NCBI GenBank assembly: GCA_031274385.1
Contig: JAISQH010000459.1
Location: 1-19,730, forward strand
Direction of reading: 5' to 3'
From: Planctomycetaceae bacterium
Lineage (GTDB): Bacteria; Planctomycetota; Planctomycetia; Pirellulales; Thermoguttaceae
Length of the DNA stretch: 19,730 bases
The position numbers and the translations under genes were made by a program. The notes beneath the pieces were generated by a model, which was given only the letters and a program-made list of their open reading frames with translations, ran no database searches and was not told the origin of the DNA. Positions 1 through 7,183 of the stretch are shown piece by piece (position 1 is the first letter of the stretch; each line of letters opens with the position of its first letter).

Positions 1-289
1 GATAAAGACCGGTGTTGATGGAAGCCCGCGAAGGACAGCAACGGGTTGAGTTATAAAATTGTTTGAAGCGGAGACCGCCCGCCGCAAGACGGTCAATATT
101 CGGTGTCTTTATTTCACCACCGTAACAGCCAAGATCAGAATAACCAAGATCGTCCGCAAGAATCAAAATGATATTCGGACGCGGAGCTGATTTTGTTTGC
201 GACAAAACAGAATCCGAAACAAAAACAACCGCTAAAAAACAGCCAAACAACCGTAACACAAATGTCTGAATTCGAATAAAATTCTTCAT
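1..289 (-). CDS. Secreted type I sulfatase, N-terminal 96 residues (partial)
   Basis: Only the N-terminal end lies in the window; the gene runs off the left edge. The start is the ATG at 289. Residues 1 to about 31 form a signal peptide (KNFIR, a hydrophobic core, then a small-residue region), so the enzyme is exported. The mature part opens with RPNIILILADDLGYSDLG; D46 and D47 are the usual metal ligands of type I sulfatases. The signature CCPSR follows at 84-88 (C-x-P-S-R), in which C84 would be converted to formylglycine. These enzymes hydrolyse sulfate esters on glycans or small molecules and occur in large numbers in planctomycetes. The substrate cannot be told from this fragment. A promoter-like sequence lies about 90 bases upstream. 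The family assignment is firm. Confidence 0.95.
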   Translation of the reverse strand, partial: MKNFIRIQTFVLRLFGCFLAVVFVSDSVLSQTKSAPRPNIILILADDLGYSDLGCYGGEIKTPNIDRLAAGGLRFKQFYNSTRCCPSRASINTGLY

Positions 290-377
290 TATTTTAATTT
301 GTCATAAAGAACATAGATGATGTTAGGCAACAAAATGATTTCGTATATCGCACAATATTCATTTTTTTACCGTGCAA

Positions 378-406
378 AGTATAACAGACCAAGAAACGAA
401 AATCAA
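378..406 (-). promoter_or_regulatory. Predicted sigma70-like promoter for the sulfatase
   Basis: Read on the minus strand, TTGATT (401-406) is followed after exactly 17 bases by TATACT (378-383). Transcription would start near 371, giving a leader of about 80 bases before the sulfatase ATG at 289. The box sits just after the stop codon of the upstream lipoprotein gene. It is a match by eye to the sigma70 consensus only. Confidence 0.45.
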
Positions 407-411
407 TCAAT

Positions 412-912
412 TCAATCAATGATCGGAATATTGATGTTTACCGGTTTTCCGAGATCAAAAGACTGATAGGTTTTGCCTTTGGTAATGGTTACTTTCAGCG
501 GTGTTGTTTCGTTCTGTTCAAACTTTGGATCGACAACTTTCATCTGTTTGGTTTTCTTCCGAATTTCGGAGTAAACTTTATTTTGTTCTTCTTCACTCTT
601 GGGAAGAGTTGCGGAATCAGGGGCTGGCGGTCCGGTTGAAAAGATTTTTGATACAGTAATAACATAGTCACCTTCGGGTGCGCCGTCATAAAAGCCATTG
701 GTTTGTAATTTGACTTCTCCTTTGGCATCGGTTGAGCCGCCAACACCCCATTTGAAACTGGGGTCTGAAGACCGTAGGATAATTGACGCTCCTTCAATCG
801 GAGTTCCTTCCTGAACAAAAGTCAGAACACACGGCACGAGATCAGGTAACCCAGCCGGTTTCGCCCGTTTTTCCGAACCGCAACCCGTTAAAAGAAACAT
901 GCAAACGAACAA
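412..912 (-). CDS. Small lipoprotein with transthyretin / carboxypeptidase-regulatory-like domain
   Basis: A predicted secreted lipoprotein. The lipobox LLTGC puts the lipidated cysteine at residue 11 when counted from the TTG at 912. The mature part (about 25-165) has a beta-sandwich pattern: VPCVLTFVQEGTPIEGASI, then WGVGGSTDAKGEVKLQTNG (55-73), then PEGDYVITVSK. This closely resembles the small carboxypeptidase-regulatory-like lipoproteins that planctomycetes carry in many copies. Their function is not known. The start is uncertain. The TTG at 912 gives a signal peptide without a basic residue, while the open frame upstream (TFKNFAVL) supplies a lysine but starts only with ATA at 936. The gene reads towards the sulfatase on the same strand but appears to be separated from it by a promoter. 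Confidence 0.8.
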   Translation of the reverse strand: MFVCMFLLTGCGSEKRAKPAGLPDLVPCVLTFVQEGTPIEGASIILRSSDPSFKWGVGGSTDAKGEVKLQTNGFYDGAPEGDYVITVSKIFSTGPPAPDSATLPKSEEEQNKVYSEIRKKTKQMKVVDPKFEQNETTPLKVTITKGKTYQSFDLGKPVNINIPIID

Positions 913-1388
913 TACGGCAAAATTTTTGAATGTTATTTAAAAATTGTTCGCAAGTTCCTTATTTTTCAATGCGAAATTTTTGAGGAGTGCGGTTTTTAGA
1001 AGTTCCCTTATGTCAAACTGGCACTCGAACTTCGGGTTAAAATTGTCTTTTTAGAAATTCGCAAAGGTCTTTACGATATTTTTTGGGAACGGTATAATAT
1101 TTGTTCATGCAATTTCAATGTTAAGGGTCAATTGAATATTGGGGTATGCTGAAACGATTTCACGGAAAAAACGCGCAGAAGTTGTATGCCCGGGGAATTG
1201 AAACCGCCAGACAACGATTGTCGGCGGTGCAGTTTGTCCGCAAAATCTTGCGAAGGGCGAGTTGTTCTTCTCGTTTCAAATAGCCCCGCTTGGCTCTTCA
1301 CAACAAGACTGCCGCAAATCGAACAACAGTGAACTTGGAAATTTCAATTGGCAATCATATAATACTGCATTGTCCGGGAGAAGCACCA
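913..1388. other. Gap without a recognised gene
   Basis: This stretch holds one copy of a dispersed 13-bp repeat (near 991) and several short open frames. The best of them starts with the ATG at 1146 and ends at the TAG at 1283 on the plus strand (45 codons, rich in Arg and Lys). A similar-sized open frame also runs on the minus strand over the same bases, so neither is convincing. No promoter or terminator stands out. It may be decayed coding sequence. Confidence 0.3.
991..1008 (+). repeat. Dispersed intergenic repeat, copy 1 (core GTTTTTAGAAGTT)
   Basis: GGTTTTTAGAAGTTCCCT. The core recurs at 1838-1850 (inverted) and 14432-14450 (direct), with a variant carrying one extra base at 14286-14303 (inverted). 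All four copies are between genes. Confidence 0.6.
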
Positions 1389-1766
1389 ATGAGTTATGAT
1401 ATGAACAATGAGTTGGCTCATATTAACATCCGTGAATTGGAAAAGCAAGATAATGAGATTTTAGATCTTATTGCTCGAAACGGATGGAAATGTATTCGGG
1501 TTACTCAACTTGGCGACGAGAAAGTAAATTTGAAGTTGTATCTGGCAACTTCGTTCCGAAATATTTATCTGTTGATTCCCGGAATTGATCCGGGTGAAAA
1601 GCACAAAGACGCCGGACGTTTTTCCTACGAAGAATTGAGGCGTTTTTTCTCAGAAAAAGCACCGGAAGAAATCAAATTAAATTGCAGCCGTAACGATTAT
1701 CGTCTTCGCCCCGCTATGGTTGTGCGCGAAATCTTTCGCACAAAAAAAACAAGACACTCGCAATGA
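1389..1766 (+). CDS. Unrecognised protein of 125 residues
   Basis: I do not recognise this protein. The frame is open from 1290, but I prefer the ATG at 1389 because GGGAG lies about 8 bases before it. The product is soluble and charged, with no signal peptide or membrane segment. It has a helical, acidic beginning (ELAHINIRELEKQDNEILD), a mixed middle (KLYLATSFRNIYLLIPG) and a basic C-terminus ending in KKTRHSQ. It is the only apparently intact plus-strand frame in a region where all other genes are on the minus strand. Inverted copies of a 13-bp repeat flank it (991 and 1838). Natural-looking residue composition favours a real gene, but it could be a remnant of a mobile element. Confidence 0.4.
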   Translation: MSYDMNNELAHINIRELEKQDNEILDLIARNGWKCIRVTQLGDEKVNLKLYLATSFRNIYLLIPGIDPGEKHKDAGRFSYEELRRFFSEKAPEEIKLNCSRNDYRLRPAMVVREIFRTKKTRHSQ

Positions 1767-1800
1767 AAAAAATTCGTAACTGTCTATTTTATTTTTCAAG

Positions 1801-1896
1801 TTTGCGCGCAAAGACGCAAAGAAATTCAAGGTTAGACAACTTCTAAAAACTCTTTTTTAACCACGAAAAACACAAAAAAACACGAAAGAATTTTTG
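1801..1896. repeat. Cluster of purine-rich intergenic repeats
   Basis: Two related runs lie side by side: GCGCAAAGACGCAAAGAAAT at about 1805-1824, and AACCACGAAAAACACAAAA continuing to about 1893. They belong to a loose family (CACRAA / CRAAG units) that also appears near 3185 and 9976. The dispersed 13-bp repeat (copy 2, inverted) lies between them at 1838-1850. No coding potential was seen. Confidence 0.5.
1838..1850 (-). repeat. Dispersed intergenic repeat, copy 2 (core GTTTTTAGAAGTT)
   Basis: AACTTCTAAAAAC on the plus strand, the exact reverse complement of the core found at 992-1004. With copy 1 it brackets the unrecognised plus-strand frame in inverted orientation. Confidence 0.6.
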
Positions 1897-1974
1897 TTAT
1901 CACTTTTTTATGATAAATGATTGACAGCAATTGTATTTACAGTTACGTTTTTTGTTATCTTAATGGAAGATTGG

Positions 1975-2706
1975 TTACAATGTGTCGGACATAAAGCAAA
2001 TGATAAAACCGATGGTGAAAATAGCGGCGTCGATGATTCCGTGACTGATCCAGACTCCCCAGATTGAGTCATTGCGTTTGTAAAGCCACGCCCAATACAA
2101 ACCGCCCACCGCAACTCCCAGCGAACCGAGCCAGCAAAGCGGCGAAGCGTAACCAAAATACGTTCCAAGTAACAAAACATGGTGAGCCGTAAAACCGAGA
2201 CTCGAAATGATTGCCGCAAGCAACCACGACATGCCGCGCCGCAACCGACCAAAAACAAACCAACGCCAATAATATTCTTCAAGACCGCTGTGAATCACAG
2301 AATAAAAAACGGCAAGAAGAAAAAACGCCTGCTTATTGTTCACTCCGAATCCTTGAATTTTGTTGCGAATTTCAAATCTTGCCGCAGAGTCAATGCCAAG
2401 TGCTGTGCCGGGAAAACTGAACAGAAAGTAAATCAAAAGCATTGCCAAAGACACCGCGATTCCGAAAATCACGCCTTCAAGGATTCCCCGATTTTGAAAA
2501 CGCCGCACAAACCAGTGTTCGCGGCAAACAACACCAACCCAAAAAACCGGCAAAGCGAATTGAAGAATCTTGCCAACACTGTAAGCCAGTTTTTGTATTC
2601 CGCCCGGCGAACCGGCAAGAAGAACAAAATAAACAAACGTCAGGAAAAACGGAAAAATAATAGCAACAAGAAGAACAATTCCGTCCAATCGGGAAAACCA
2701 TTTCAT
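1975..2706 (-). CDS. CPBP-family intramembrane metalloprotease (CAAX protease / Abi type)
   Basis: A predicted integral membrane protease of 243 residues. The start is the ATG at 2706. At least six hydrophobic stretches are visible (about 8-32, 45-62, 76-98, 126-140, 160-180, 190-208 and a last one near 224-240). The three family motifs are present in order: EEYYWR at 143-148 (E143, E144, R148), FTAHH at 172-176, and SHGIID at 221-226 (H222, D226). In Rce1-type enzymes these glutamates and histidines bind zinc. Bacterial members include bacteriocin-immunity and prenyl-protease-like proteins, but most have no known substrate. No bacteriocin or toxin gene lies next to it. The family call is firm; the role is open. 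Confidence 0.9.
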   Translation of the reverse strand: MKWFSRLDGIVLLVAIIFPFFLTFVYFVLLAGSPGGIQKLAYSVGKILQFALPVFWVGVVCREHWFVRRFQNRGILEGVIFGIAVSLAMLLIYFLFSFPGTALGIDSAARFEIRNKIQGFGVNNKQAFFLLAVFYSVIHSGLEEYYWRWFVFGRLRRGMSWLLAAIISSLGFTAHHVLLLGTYFGYASPLCWLGSLGVAVGGLYWAWLYKRNDSIWGVWISHGIIDAAIFTIGFIICFMSDTL

Positions 2707-2977
2707 GCGTATACTCTTTTCACTTGAATATTCGGTTTTATTTTCCTTTTATGAAGTCATCAGGTAGGTTAATGCCGCTGTAATAAGAATTTTTACATAC
2801 CTTTAACCTTGGCGTCATGCAAATTTTTTTGCGTGTTTTTTTTTGAAGTCATGGTGGATTTATTACGATTTGGTCTTGACGGTAACAGCCTTTATTGGTT
2901 ACTCTTCCTACTCGGAGCGGTTACTATCTCCCCAACCTACTCGGAATCATTATTTTTGAAACCTTGTAGGATTTTTT
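2707..2977. other. Gap upstream of a transposase remnant
   Basis: No gene is recognised here. On the plus strand TTGACG (about 2877) followed by TTACTC after 17 bases is a weak promoter-like pair that would have driven the transposase remnant at 2978. This stretch probably holds the left end of that old insertion sequence, but I cannot define a terminal inverted repeat. Confidence 0.3.
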
Positions 2978-3182
2978 ATGTCAAGTTTACCGATTCCTTG
3001 TGTTCTTAACCATAGCAATTTCAACGAAATTGTTATGCTTTTTACTAACGATCCCACTTTCCGGTTTTCGGGAGTTCTGCCTGCTCCAACGATTGAGTCG
3101 GTGTTTCGCAAGTCCCACAGTATGTTTGGCGGTCAATTTTGGAACACCTCCACCGGTAACGGTCTCTTTTGTTTTTTAATGT
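2978..3182 (+). pseudogene. IS4-like transposase, decayed N-terminal fragment
   Basis: The frame starts with the ATG at 2978, preceded by GTAGGA at 2966-2971 as a good ribosome binding site. The product runs about 65 residues: SSLPIPCVLNHSN, then FRFSGVLPAPTIESVFRKSH, then MFGGQFWNTST. This matches the N-terminal layout of IS4-type transposases (a short leader, a 'L..E.I...F' helix, then a glycine and a hydrophobic 'T..VWAFLSQVL' helix). After NTST the expected continuation appears only in another frame: skipping one G near 3158 gives NTSTVTVSF. The sequence then ends in unrelated repeat DNA near 3170-3180. It is therefore frameshifted and cut off. The call rests on remembered family pattern; no alignment was run. 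Confidence 0.55.
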
Positions 3183-3217
3183 TTCGCACAAAGGCACAAA
3201 GAACACGAAGGTTTTGA
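3181..3217. repeat. Purine-rich intergenic repeat (CACAAAGG / ACACGAAGG type)
   Basis: TTTCGCACAAAGGCACAAAG followed by AACACGAAGG, clearly related to the runs at 1805-1893. It starts where the IS4-like fragment breaks off. Confidence 0.5.
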
Positions 3218-3296
3218 TTCTAAACGGATCGATTTTCTTTGCGTCTTTTATATCATTATTCGCAACGAAAAATAAATAGACTTGTTTCATTATTGT

Positions 3297-3348
3297 CAAC
3301 AGATTACACAGATTGAACAGATTTTTATAAAAAACGAATCTGTTCAAT
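3297..3348. repeat. CAGATTACACAGATT-type repeat with a 12-bp hairpin
   Basis: ACAGATTACACAGATTGAAC is followed by a perfect inverted repeat: ATTGAACAGATT at 3312-3323 and AATCTGTTCAAT at 3337-3348, with a loop of 13 bases. There is no adjoining T-run of the kind expected for an intrinsic terminator. Confidence 0.6.
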
Positions 3349-3473
3349 GGTCGAGTGCAAGCGAAATTAGCCCACCGGCGTGTGTAAAAATTGTGGTTAA
3401 AGGAAAAACTGATAGCATACACTGACGACACTTGTTTGTCACCACATGACCGGATTTCGCTCGCACTTGACCA
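3348..3473. mobile_element. 126-bp element with 20-bp terminal inverted repeats (MITE-like)
   Basis: The left end TGGTCGAGTGCAAGCGAAAT (3348-3367) is the reverse complement of the right end (3454-3473) at 18 of 20 positions. The interior is too short to code for a transposase. It lies directly against the IS630-type fragment on its right and a 12-bp hairpin on its left. No clear target-site duplication was seen. It could be a miniature non-autonomous transposon or a deleted insertion sequence. Confidence 0.55.
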
Positions 3474-3474
3474 A

Positions 3475-3694
3475 CAACCTTACAACGTGCAACCCCATCG
3501 AAAAAAACCGCTGGCTCGCGGGAGAACCAAAAAAAAAGGCGTTGTATAACATTTATTATGAAAACTTTTCTGCATTCAAAGACGGAATTACAAATTGTTT
3601 GCAAAAAGTAAACTCCGATTATAAAAACGTCTTGAAAACTACATTAACTCTAAATTTTCATGTCACCGAAAATCAATACTTTATGGCAGGGTAG
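3475..3694 (+). pseudogene. IS630-type transposase, C-terminal remnant
   Basis: This frame ends at the TAG at 3692-3694. It contains CNPIEKNRWL, matching the 'NPIE..W' motif that carries the last catalytic acidic residue of IS630/Tc1-like DDE transposases. It continues with KKKALYNIYYENFSAFKDGI and finishes with LTLNFHVTENQYFMAG, the usual C-terminal shape of this family ('LYN.YY..F..FK..I ... LTLNF'). The N-terminal two thirds, with the other catalytic aspartates, are missing. An insert of a few residues after NPIEKNRW and a run of nine A's suggest further decay. The product is not functional. The start given is where family resemblance begins, not a start codon. Confidence 0.65.
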
Positions 3695-3863
3695 AGTATA
3701 TTTTACACATATTTTTCGTATCATTTCTTAGAAAGTGCAGTTCAAATACAAACCACGATGAATAATTGTCAAAACACTGTCAATACCATAAACTGCAAGG
3801 AAAATCAACCACGAAATATCCTGCGTTTTCAAAATGAGAAAACAAAGTAAAATACGATGGTTT

Positions 3864-4820
3864 CTATGCAGACTTCCTGTATTTGTTTGTTGTATTGAAT
3901 TTTTGGTAGGGCAGTGAATTGGTTACAAGATATTCGTCCATACCCGATACACGTGTTTGAAGTACGGTTTGGAGGTCACGTTGGTATAGATCAATATTGT
4001 CAACTGAACTTGCACGTAATCGTTTGAACCAAGGTAATAGATTAAAACGAGCCGCAAATTCAGAAGTCAAATTTCTTGTTGTCCAAAGTGATCTGATGAT
4101 GATTCGTTGAAATAATTTAAACGTTTTCGGTGTACAATATGTTGTTACCACACGATGTAAAAAACGATTCCAGAGTAACGTTTTGGCAAGATTTTGTGAT
4201 TTACCTTCACGGTAAAATAGTAAGGGTTGGTGAATGAGTTGAACCATTGATGTATTGAGATTTCCATTGACCGTACTTCTCAAAAATAACTCCAAATCTT
4301 CCGCAACATGATATTCGGGATCATATTGATTTTCAAGATACCATTGCCTGCGAACCATCATGGTTGGATGGAGCAACAAATGTTGATGTAACGCAACACC
4401 AAACGGCGAAATATTTGGACTTCCTTTTGTGTTACGGATTGCTTTAATTTTATTTTCATCATTGATTGTGCAGGCGGCGGAACAAACAATATTTATTTTT
4501 TGATCCGTAAAATACTGAATTTCTGTTTCAAGCCGGTTGGGAAACATAATATCATCGGCATCCATTCTTGCGATCATATCAAATTTTGATTCACGGATAA
4601 GTTGGTTTAAGCGATAAGCAAGCCGCCGGTTTTGTTTCCCCGCAATCACGCGAACACGCGGATCATCAATTGACAATGCAATTTCAAGTGACCGGTCTGT
4701 TGAACCATCGTCAACTAAAATTAATTCCCAATCCTGATACGTTTGTGCAAAAACAGAACGAATCGCATCAGGTAAAAACTTTGCCGTATTGTAGATTGGG
4801 ATTCCTATTGATATTGACAT
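3864..4820 (-). CDS. Family 2 glycosyltransferase
   Basis: A 318-residue cytosolic glycosyltransferase of GT-A fold, the last gene of the polysaccharide locus. The start is the ATG at 4820. The order of motifs is typical of GT2: SISIGIPIYNTAKFL at the N-terminus, VDDGSTD at 36-42 (nucleotide-sugar binding), DADD at 87-90 (the metal-binding DxD), and the acceptor-side ED at 174-175 in VAEDLELFLR. It would transfer one sugar from a nucleotide-activated donor to the growing glycan; donor and linkage cannot be read from sequence. The C-terminal third (about 215-318) is basic and could sit at the membrane. It follows the HAD-domain gene by 81 bases on the same strand. No clear terminator was found downstream. 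Confidence 0.93.
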   Translation of the reverse strand: MSISIGIPIYNTAKFLPDAIRSVFAQTYQDWELILVDDGSTDRSLEIALSIDDPRVRVIAGKQNRRLAYRLNQLIRESKFDMIARMDADDIMFPNRLETEIQYFTDQKINIVCSAACTINDENKIKAIRNTKGSPNISPFGVALHQHLLLHPTMMVRRQWYLENQYDPEYHVAEDLELFLRSTVNGNLNTSMVQLIHQPLLFYREGKSQNLAKTLLWNRFLHRVVTTYCTPKTFKLFQRIIIRSLWTTRNLTSEFAARFNLLPWFKRLRASSVDNIDLYQRDLQTVLQTRVSGMDEYLVTNSLPYQKFNTTNKYRKSA

Positions 4821-4901
4821 GAGTTTCTCTTACATGAATCTCGTAACTGTTCATAAATTGAATCAATTCATGGTTTTTGAGAACATGAATTATTACGAAA
4901 A

Positions 4902-6980
4902 TTATTTCGACTGAAAGAACCGGTTACATTGTTTTACGAATATTTTTATTTTTCGCATGGCTCTGTTTTCATCTTGCCGGATGGATCGGATACCGGATCG
5001 TAGTATTGGTACAAAAAAAAGGTAGGGGATACGAAGGAGAAAATTAGAATACACGACAATCCAAGAACTCCTTGCCACTGATGCGCCTAACCATGACGTA
5101 ATACTTGTTCTTTTTTCTCCGGTTTTGAAAAAAAAGTTTTGTACACCGCGAAAATAGTATTGTAGTAACATAAAAAAGGAAATTTTAGGAGCAACTTCCA
5201 TGATAAAGGAATCATTTTGATCTCCTGAAAAAGGAATTGATCCCAGAGTATCGGCAATATTTTTGTTTGGATAAAGTAATATTTTGAATATTGGATCAAT
5301 AATTTGTTTTGGAGTTTCGGCTGGTATTTGGAAGGGCTGTGTCAGATCGAGATATTCTTTCACAAAGCCTTCGATTCCTTGTTGAAAATCTTTGATTCCC
5401 CAACGGATGAGATGTTCGCCGTTTTGTAACACCGCACGGACATTCCCGTTTTCATCACGTTCATAGCCGGATGTTGTACCATGATCTGCCGACGTAATGA
5501 TTTCCAGTGCGTTAACTGGTACAAAATATGACATTTTCAAATATGAATTTTTTATATTCCATGACGAAGTTAATGGTGAAATAGAACTTACGATAAAATA
5601 ATACGCAACAATTTTTGAATTTGGTTTGTACGATTTTACTGCTTTATAGAAGGCGTCCTGCATTTTACCTGTCCAACCTAGATCAACTAAAGCGGCTTGA
5701 TTTTCGTCAAAAAAATGTTCTTGTTCCAGATATTGATAAAAGAGTTGCCGGTGTTCCTGTGATTTTTCTTCGATTTTTGAACGAATTTTGTCATCATCAA
5801 TCATGAATTCCTTGATTTTATAAATAGTACGCTTATTTAAGATGCGATTGACTGATTTGATCTTTTTTCTCAGGTGAGGTGGCAAGAGATTTAATAATGC
5901 AACAGGATCAAGACGGAGCCGCCGACACATTGATTCAAGTGTGTCGTTATAATAATCGCCGATGATCCATCTTAAAAAATGTTCTTCATTCAGACGAAAA
6001 ACGGACGCAAAATGTGAAACTTGTCGGGCACAATATAAGTACCGCAAGTCAAAATCATATTTTCGAACATTATTAATTAACTGGGCTATTTTCAACAGAA
6101 TCTGACCGTCTCTTGCGAGAAAATAGAGACGTTTGAATCCGTCATTCTTTGCTTTCCGTAATACTTCTTCGACGAACCCGTAAAGAAGCGGTGCGGCAAG
6201 AGTCGCTCCGAGAATTTCGCGCTGATTGGCATTCGGATGGAGCAGACGGTACGAACGGGATGTTCCTGCACATAATTGATGAAATAATTGATTTTCGTGT
6301 AAATAACTCATTTCAATCGGATCGAGTTGTGAGGCAGTGAATTTTTCAACAAAAATTCCTTTTGATTTTGGTACGATGATGTCGGAATATTGTTGGTCGC
6401 CCAAATGATGTAATTGCTTGGGACGGATACATTCCTGAACGCAAACATAATCGAAAAGAGTTCCGGTATATTTTGTTTTTCCGATTTCACCGGACAAGTA
6501 CAACGGAAGTTCTGCGATTCTAGTTGAAAATTTTCTTAATAATGTACGAATTATTTCTGCGGGCAAATACATATCGGAAACAAGAATAACGCGACATCCT
6601 TGATCGAGAAGATTGTGTATCCGATCCAGATTTTGGGGGATTGGAATGGCGTAATTGATTTCTGTTTCAATTTCAATATCACGGATATTTAATAGATTTT
6701 CGCGTGAAATATCTTTATGAAAATAGGAATAGAGTCGTTCGTAGATTTGATCGAGAGTTATTTCTTCGTTTTCATTTAATTTTCGTTCTTCTTTTTCGGC
6801 ACGAACGCGGTACTCGAAAAAATCCTCGACGAGATCAATCGGCAACGAAGAGGAAAAGCGTGTTCGTAAGATTTCACGAACAATTGTAAAAATCCCTTTG
6901 GGTGTTGCCGTTTTGCGCATAATAATCGTATCGAATATGTCAAACGAAAAAACAGTATGTGAATCGAAATTCTTTTCCAT
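4902..6980 (-). CDS. Large HAD-domain protein of polysaccharide loci (COG5610-like)
   Basis: 692 residues; the start is the ATG at 6980. The N-terminal 210 residues form a HAD phosphatase-like domain with all motifs: FDIFDT at 13-18 (D14 nucleophile, D17 acid/base), VSDMYLP at 134-140, GEIGKTK at 164-170, and LGDQQYSD at 193-200. The middle and C-terminal part (about 250-690) carries LYFLARDGQ at 285-293 and LVDLGWTGKMQDAFY at 431-445. Both are hallmarks of the COG5610-type proteins found beside glycosyltransferases in O-antigen and capsule clusters. Their reaction is not established; a phosphatase or phosphoglycosyl role is a guess. A 13-bp palindrome touches the start codon. It lies between the SDR gene and the terminal GT2 gene. 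The family call is good, the function unknown. Confidence 0.8.
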   Translation of the reverse strand: MEKNFDSHTVFSFDIFDTIIMRKTATPKGIFTIVREILRTRFSSSLPIDLVEDFFEYRVRAEKEERKLNENEEITLDQIYERLYSYFHKDISRENLLNIRDIEIETEINYAIPIPQNLDRIHNLLDQGCRVILVSDMYLPAEIIRTLLRKFSTRIAELPLYLSGEIGKTKYTGTLFDYVCVQECIRPKQLHHLGDQQYSDIIVPKSKGIFVEKFTASQLDPIEMSYLHENQLFHQLCAGTSRSYRLLHPNANQREILGATLAAPLLYGFVEEVLRKAKNDGFKRLYFLARDGQILLKIAQLINNVRKYDFDLRYLYCARQVSHFASVFRLNEEHFLRWIIGDYYNDTLESMCRRLRLDPVALLNLLPPHLRKKIKSVNRILNKRTIYKIKEFMIDDDKIRSKIEEKSQEHRQLFYQYLEQEHFFDENQAALVDLGWTGKMQDAFYKAVKSYKPNSKIVAYYFIVSSISPLTSSWNIKNSYLKMSYFVPVNALEIITSADHGTTSGYERDENGNVRAVLQNGEHLIRWGIKDFQQGIEGFVKEYLDLTQPFQIPAETPKQIIDPIFKILLYPNKNIADTLGSIPFSGDQNDSFIMEVAPKISFFMLLQYYFRGVQNFFFKTGEKRTSITSWLGASVARSSWIVVYSNFLLRIPYLFFVPILRSGIRSIRQDENRAMRKIKIFVKQCNRFFQSK

Positions 6981-6993
6981 TGGTGTAACACCA
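6981..6993. promoter_or_regulatory. Palindrome at the start codon of the HAD-domain gene
   Basis: TGGTGTAACACCA is a perfect 6-bp inverted repeat around one central base, directly upstream of the ATG at 6980. On the minus strand TATACT (6993-6998) precedes it, but no -35 box is seen at the right distance. It could be an operator or a small RNA hairpin that affects translation start. Confidence 0.3.
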
Positions 6994-7183
6994 GTATACT
7001 TTTTACACTTTAAAATTCGCTTCCACGTGTTACGTTTAGGTGGTTAGGCTTGCTTTTCAAACGCCTGCTGCCTCAAGCCTCATTGCCTGCGTGAAGTCTA
7101 AAACCGAAAACTCAAGTACAAAGAGCATATCATACTGATGTATAACAATTATCTGATCCGCCAGCAGGATACTAATGTCACAT

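Noticed and set aside
1146..1283. Plus-strand 45-codon frame with an ATG start
   Set aside because: It is short, has no SD site, and an open frame of similar length runs on the opposite strand. It may be decayed coding DNA but cannot be supported.
1897..1916. TTATCA / TGATAA hairpin downstream of the CPBP protease as a terminator
   Set aside because: Six A/T-rich base pairs with an 8-base loop and only a weak T-run on the minus strand; not convincing.
2179..2727. Plus-strand open frame of 182 codons opposite the CPBP protease
   Set aside because: It is Lys/Asn/Gln-rich low-complexity sequence, mirroring the hydrophobic protease on the other strand.
2809..3009. Plus-strand frame of 66 codons with a hydrophobic stretch
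   Set aside because: It overlaps the start of the transposase remnant and is Phe/Leu-rich by base composition; it is probably the old insertion-sequence leader.
3344..3604. Minus-strand frame of 86 codons over the 126-bp element and IS630-type fragment
   Set aside because: It crosses two unrelated elements, and the plus strand carries the transposase-like motif NPIE.
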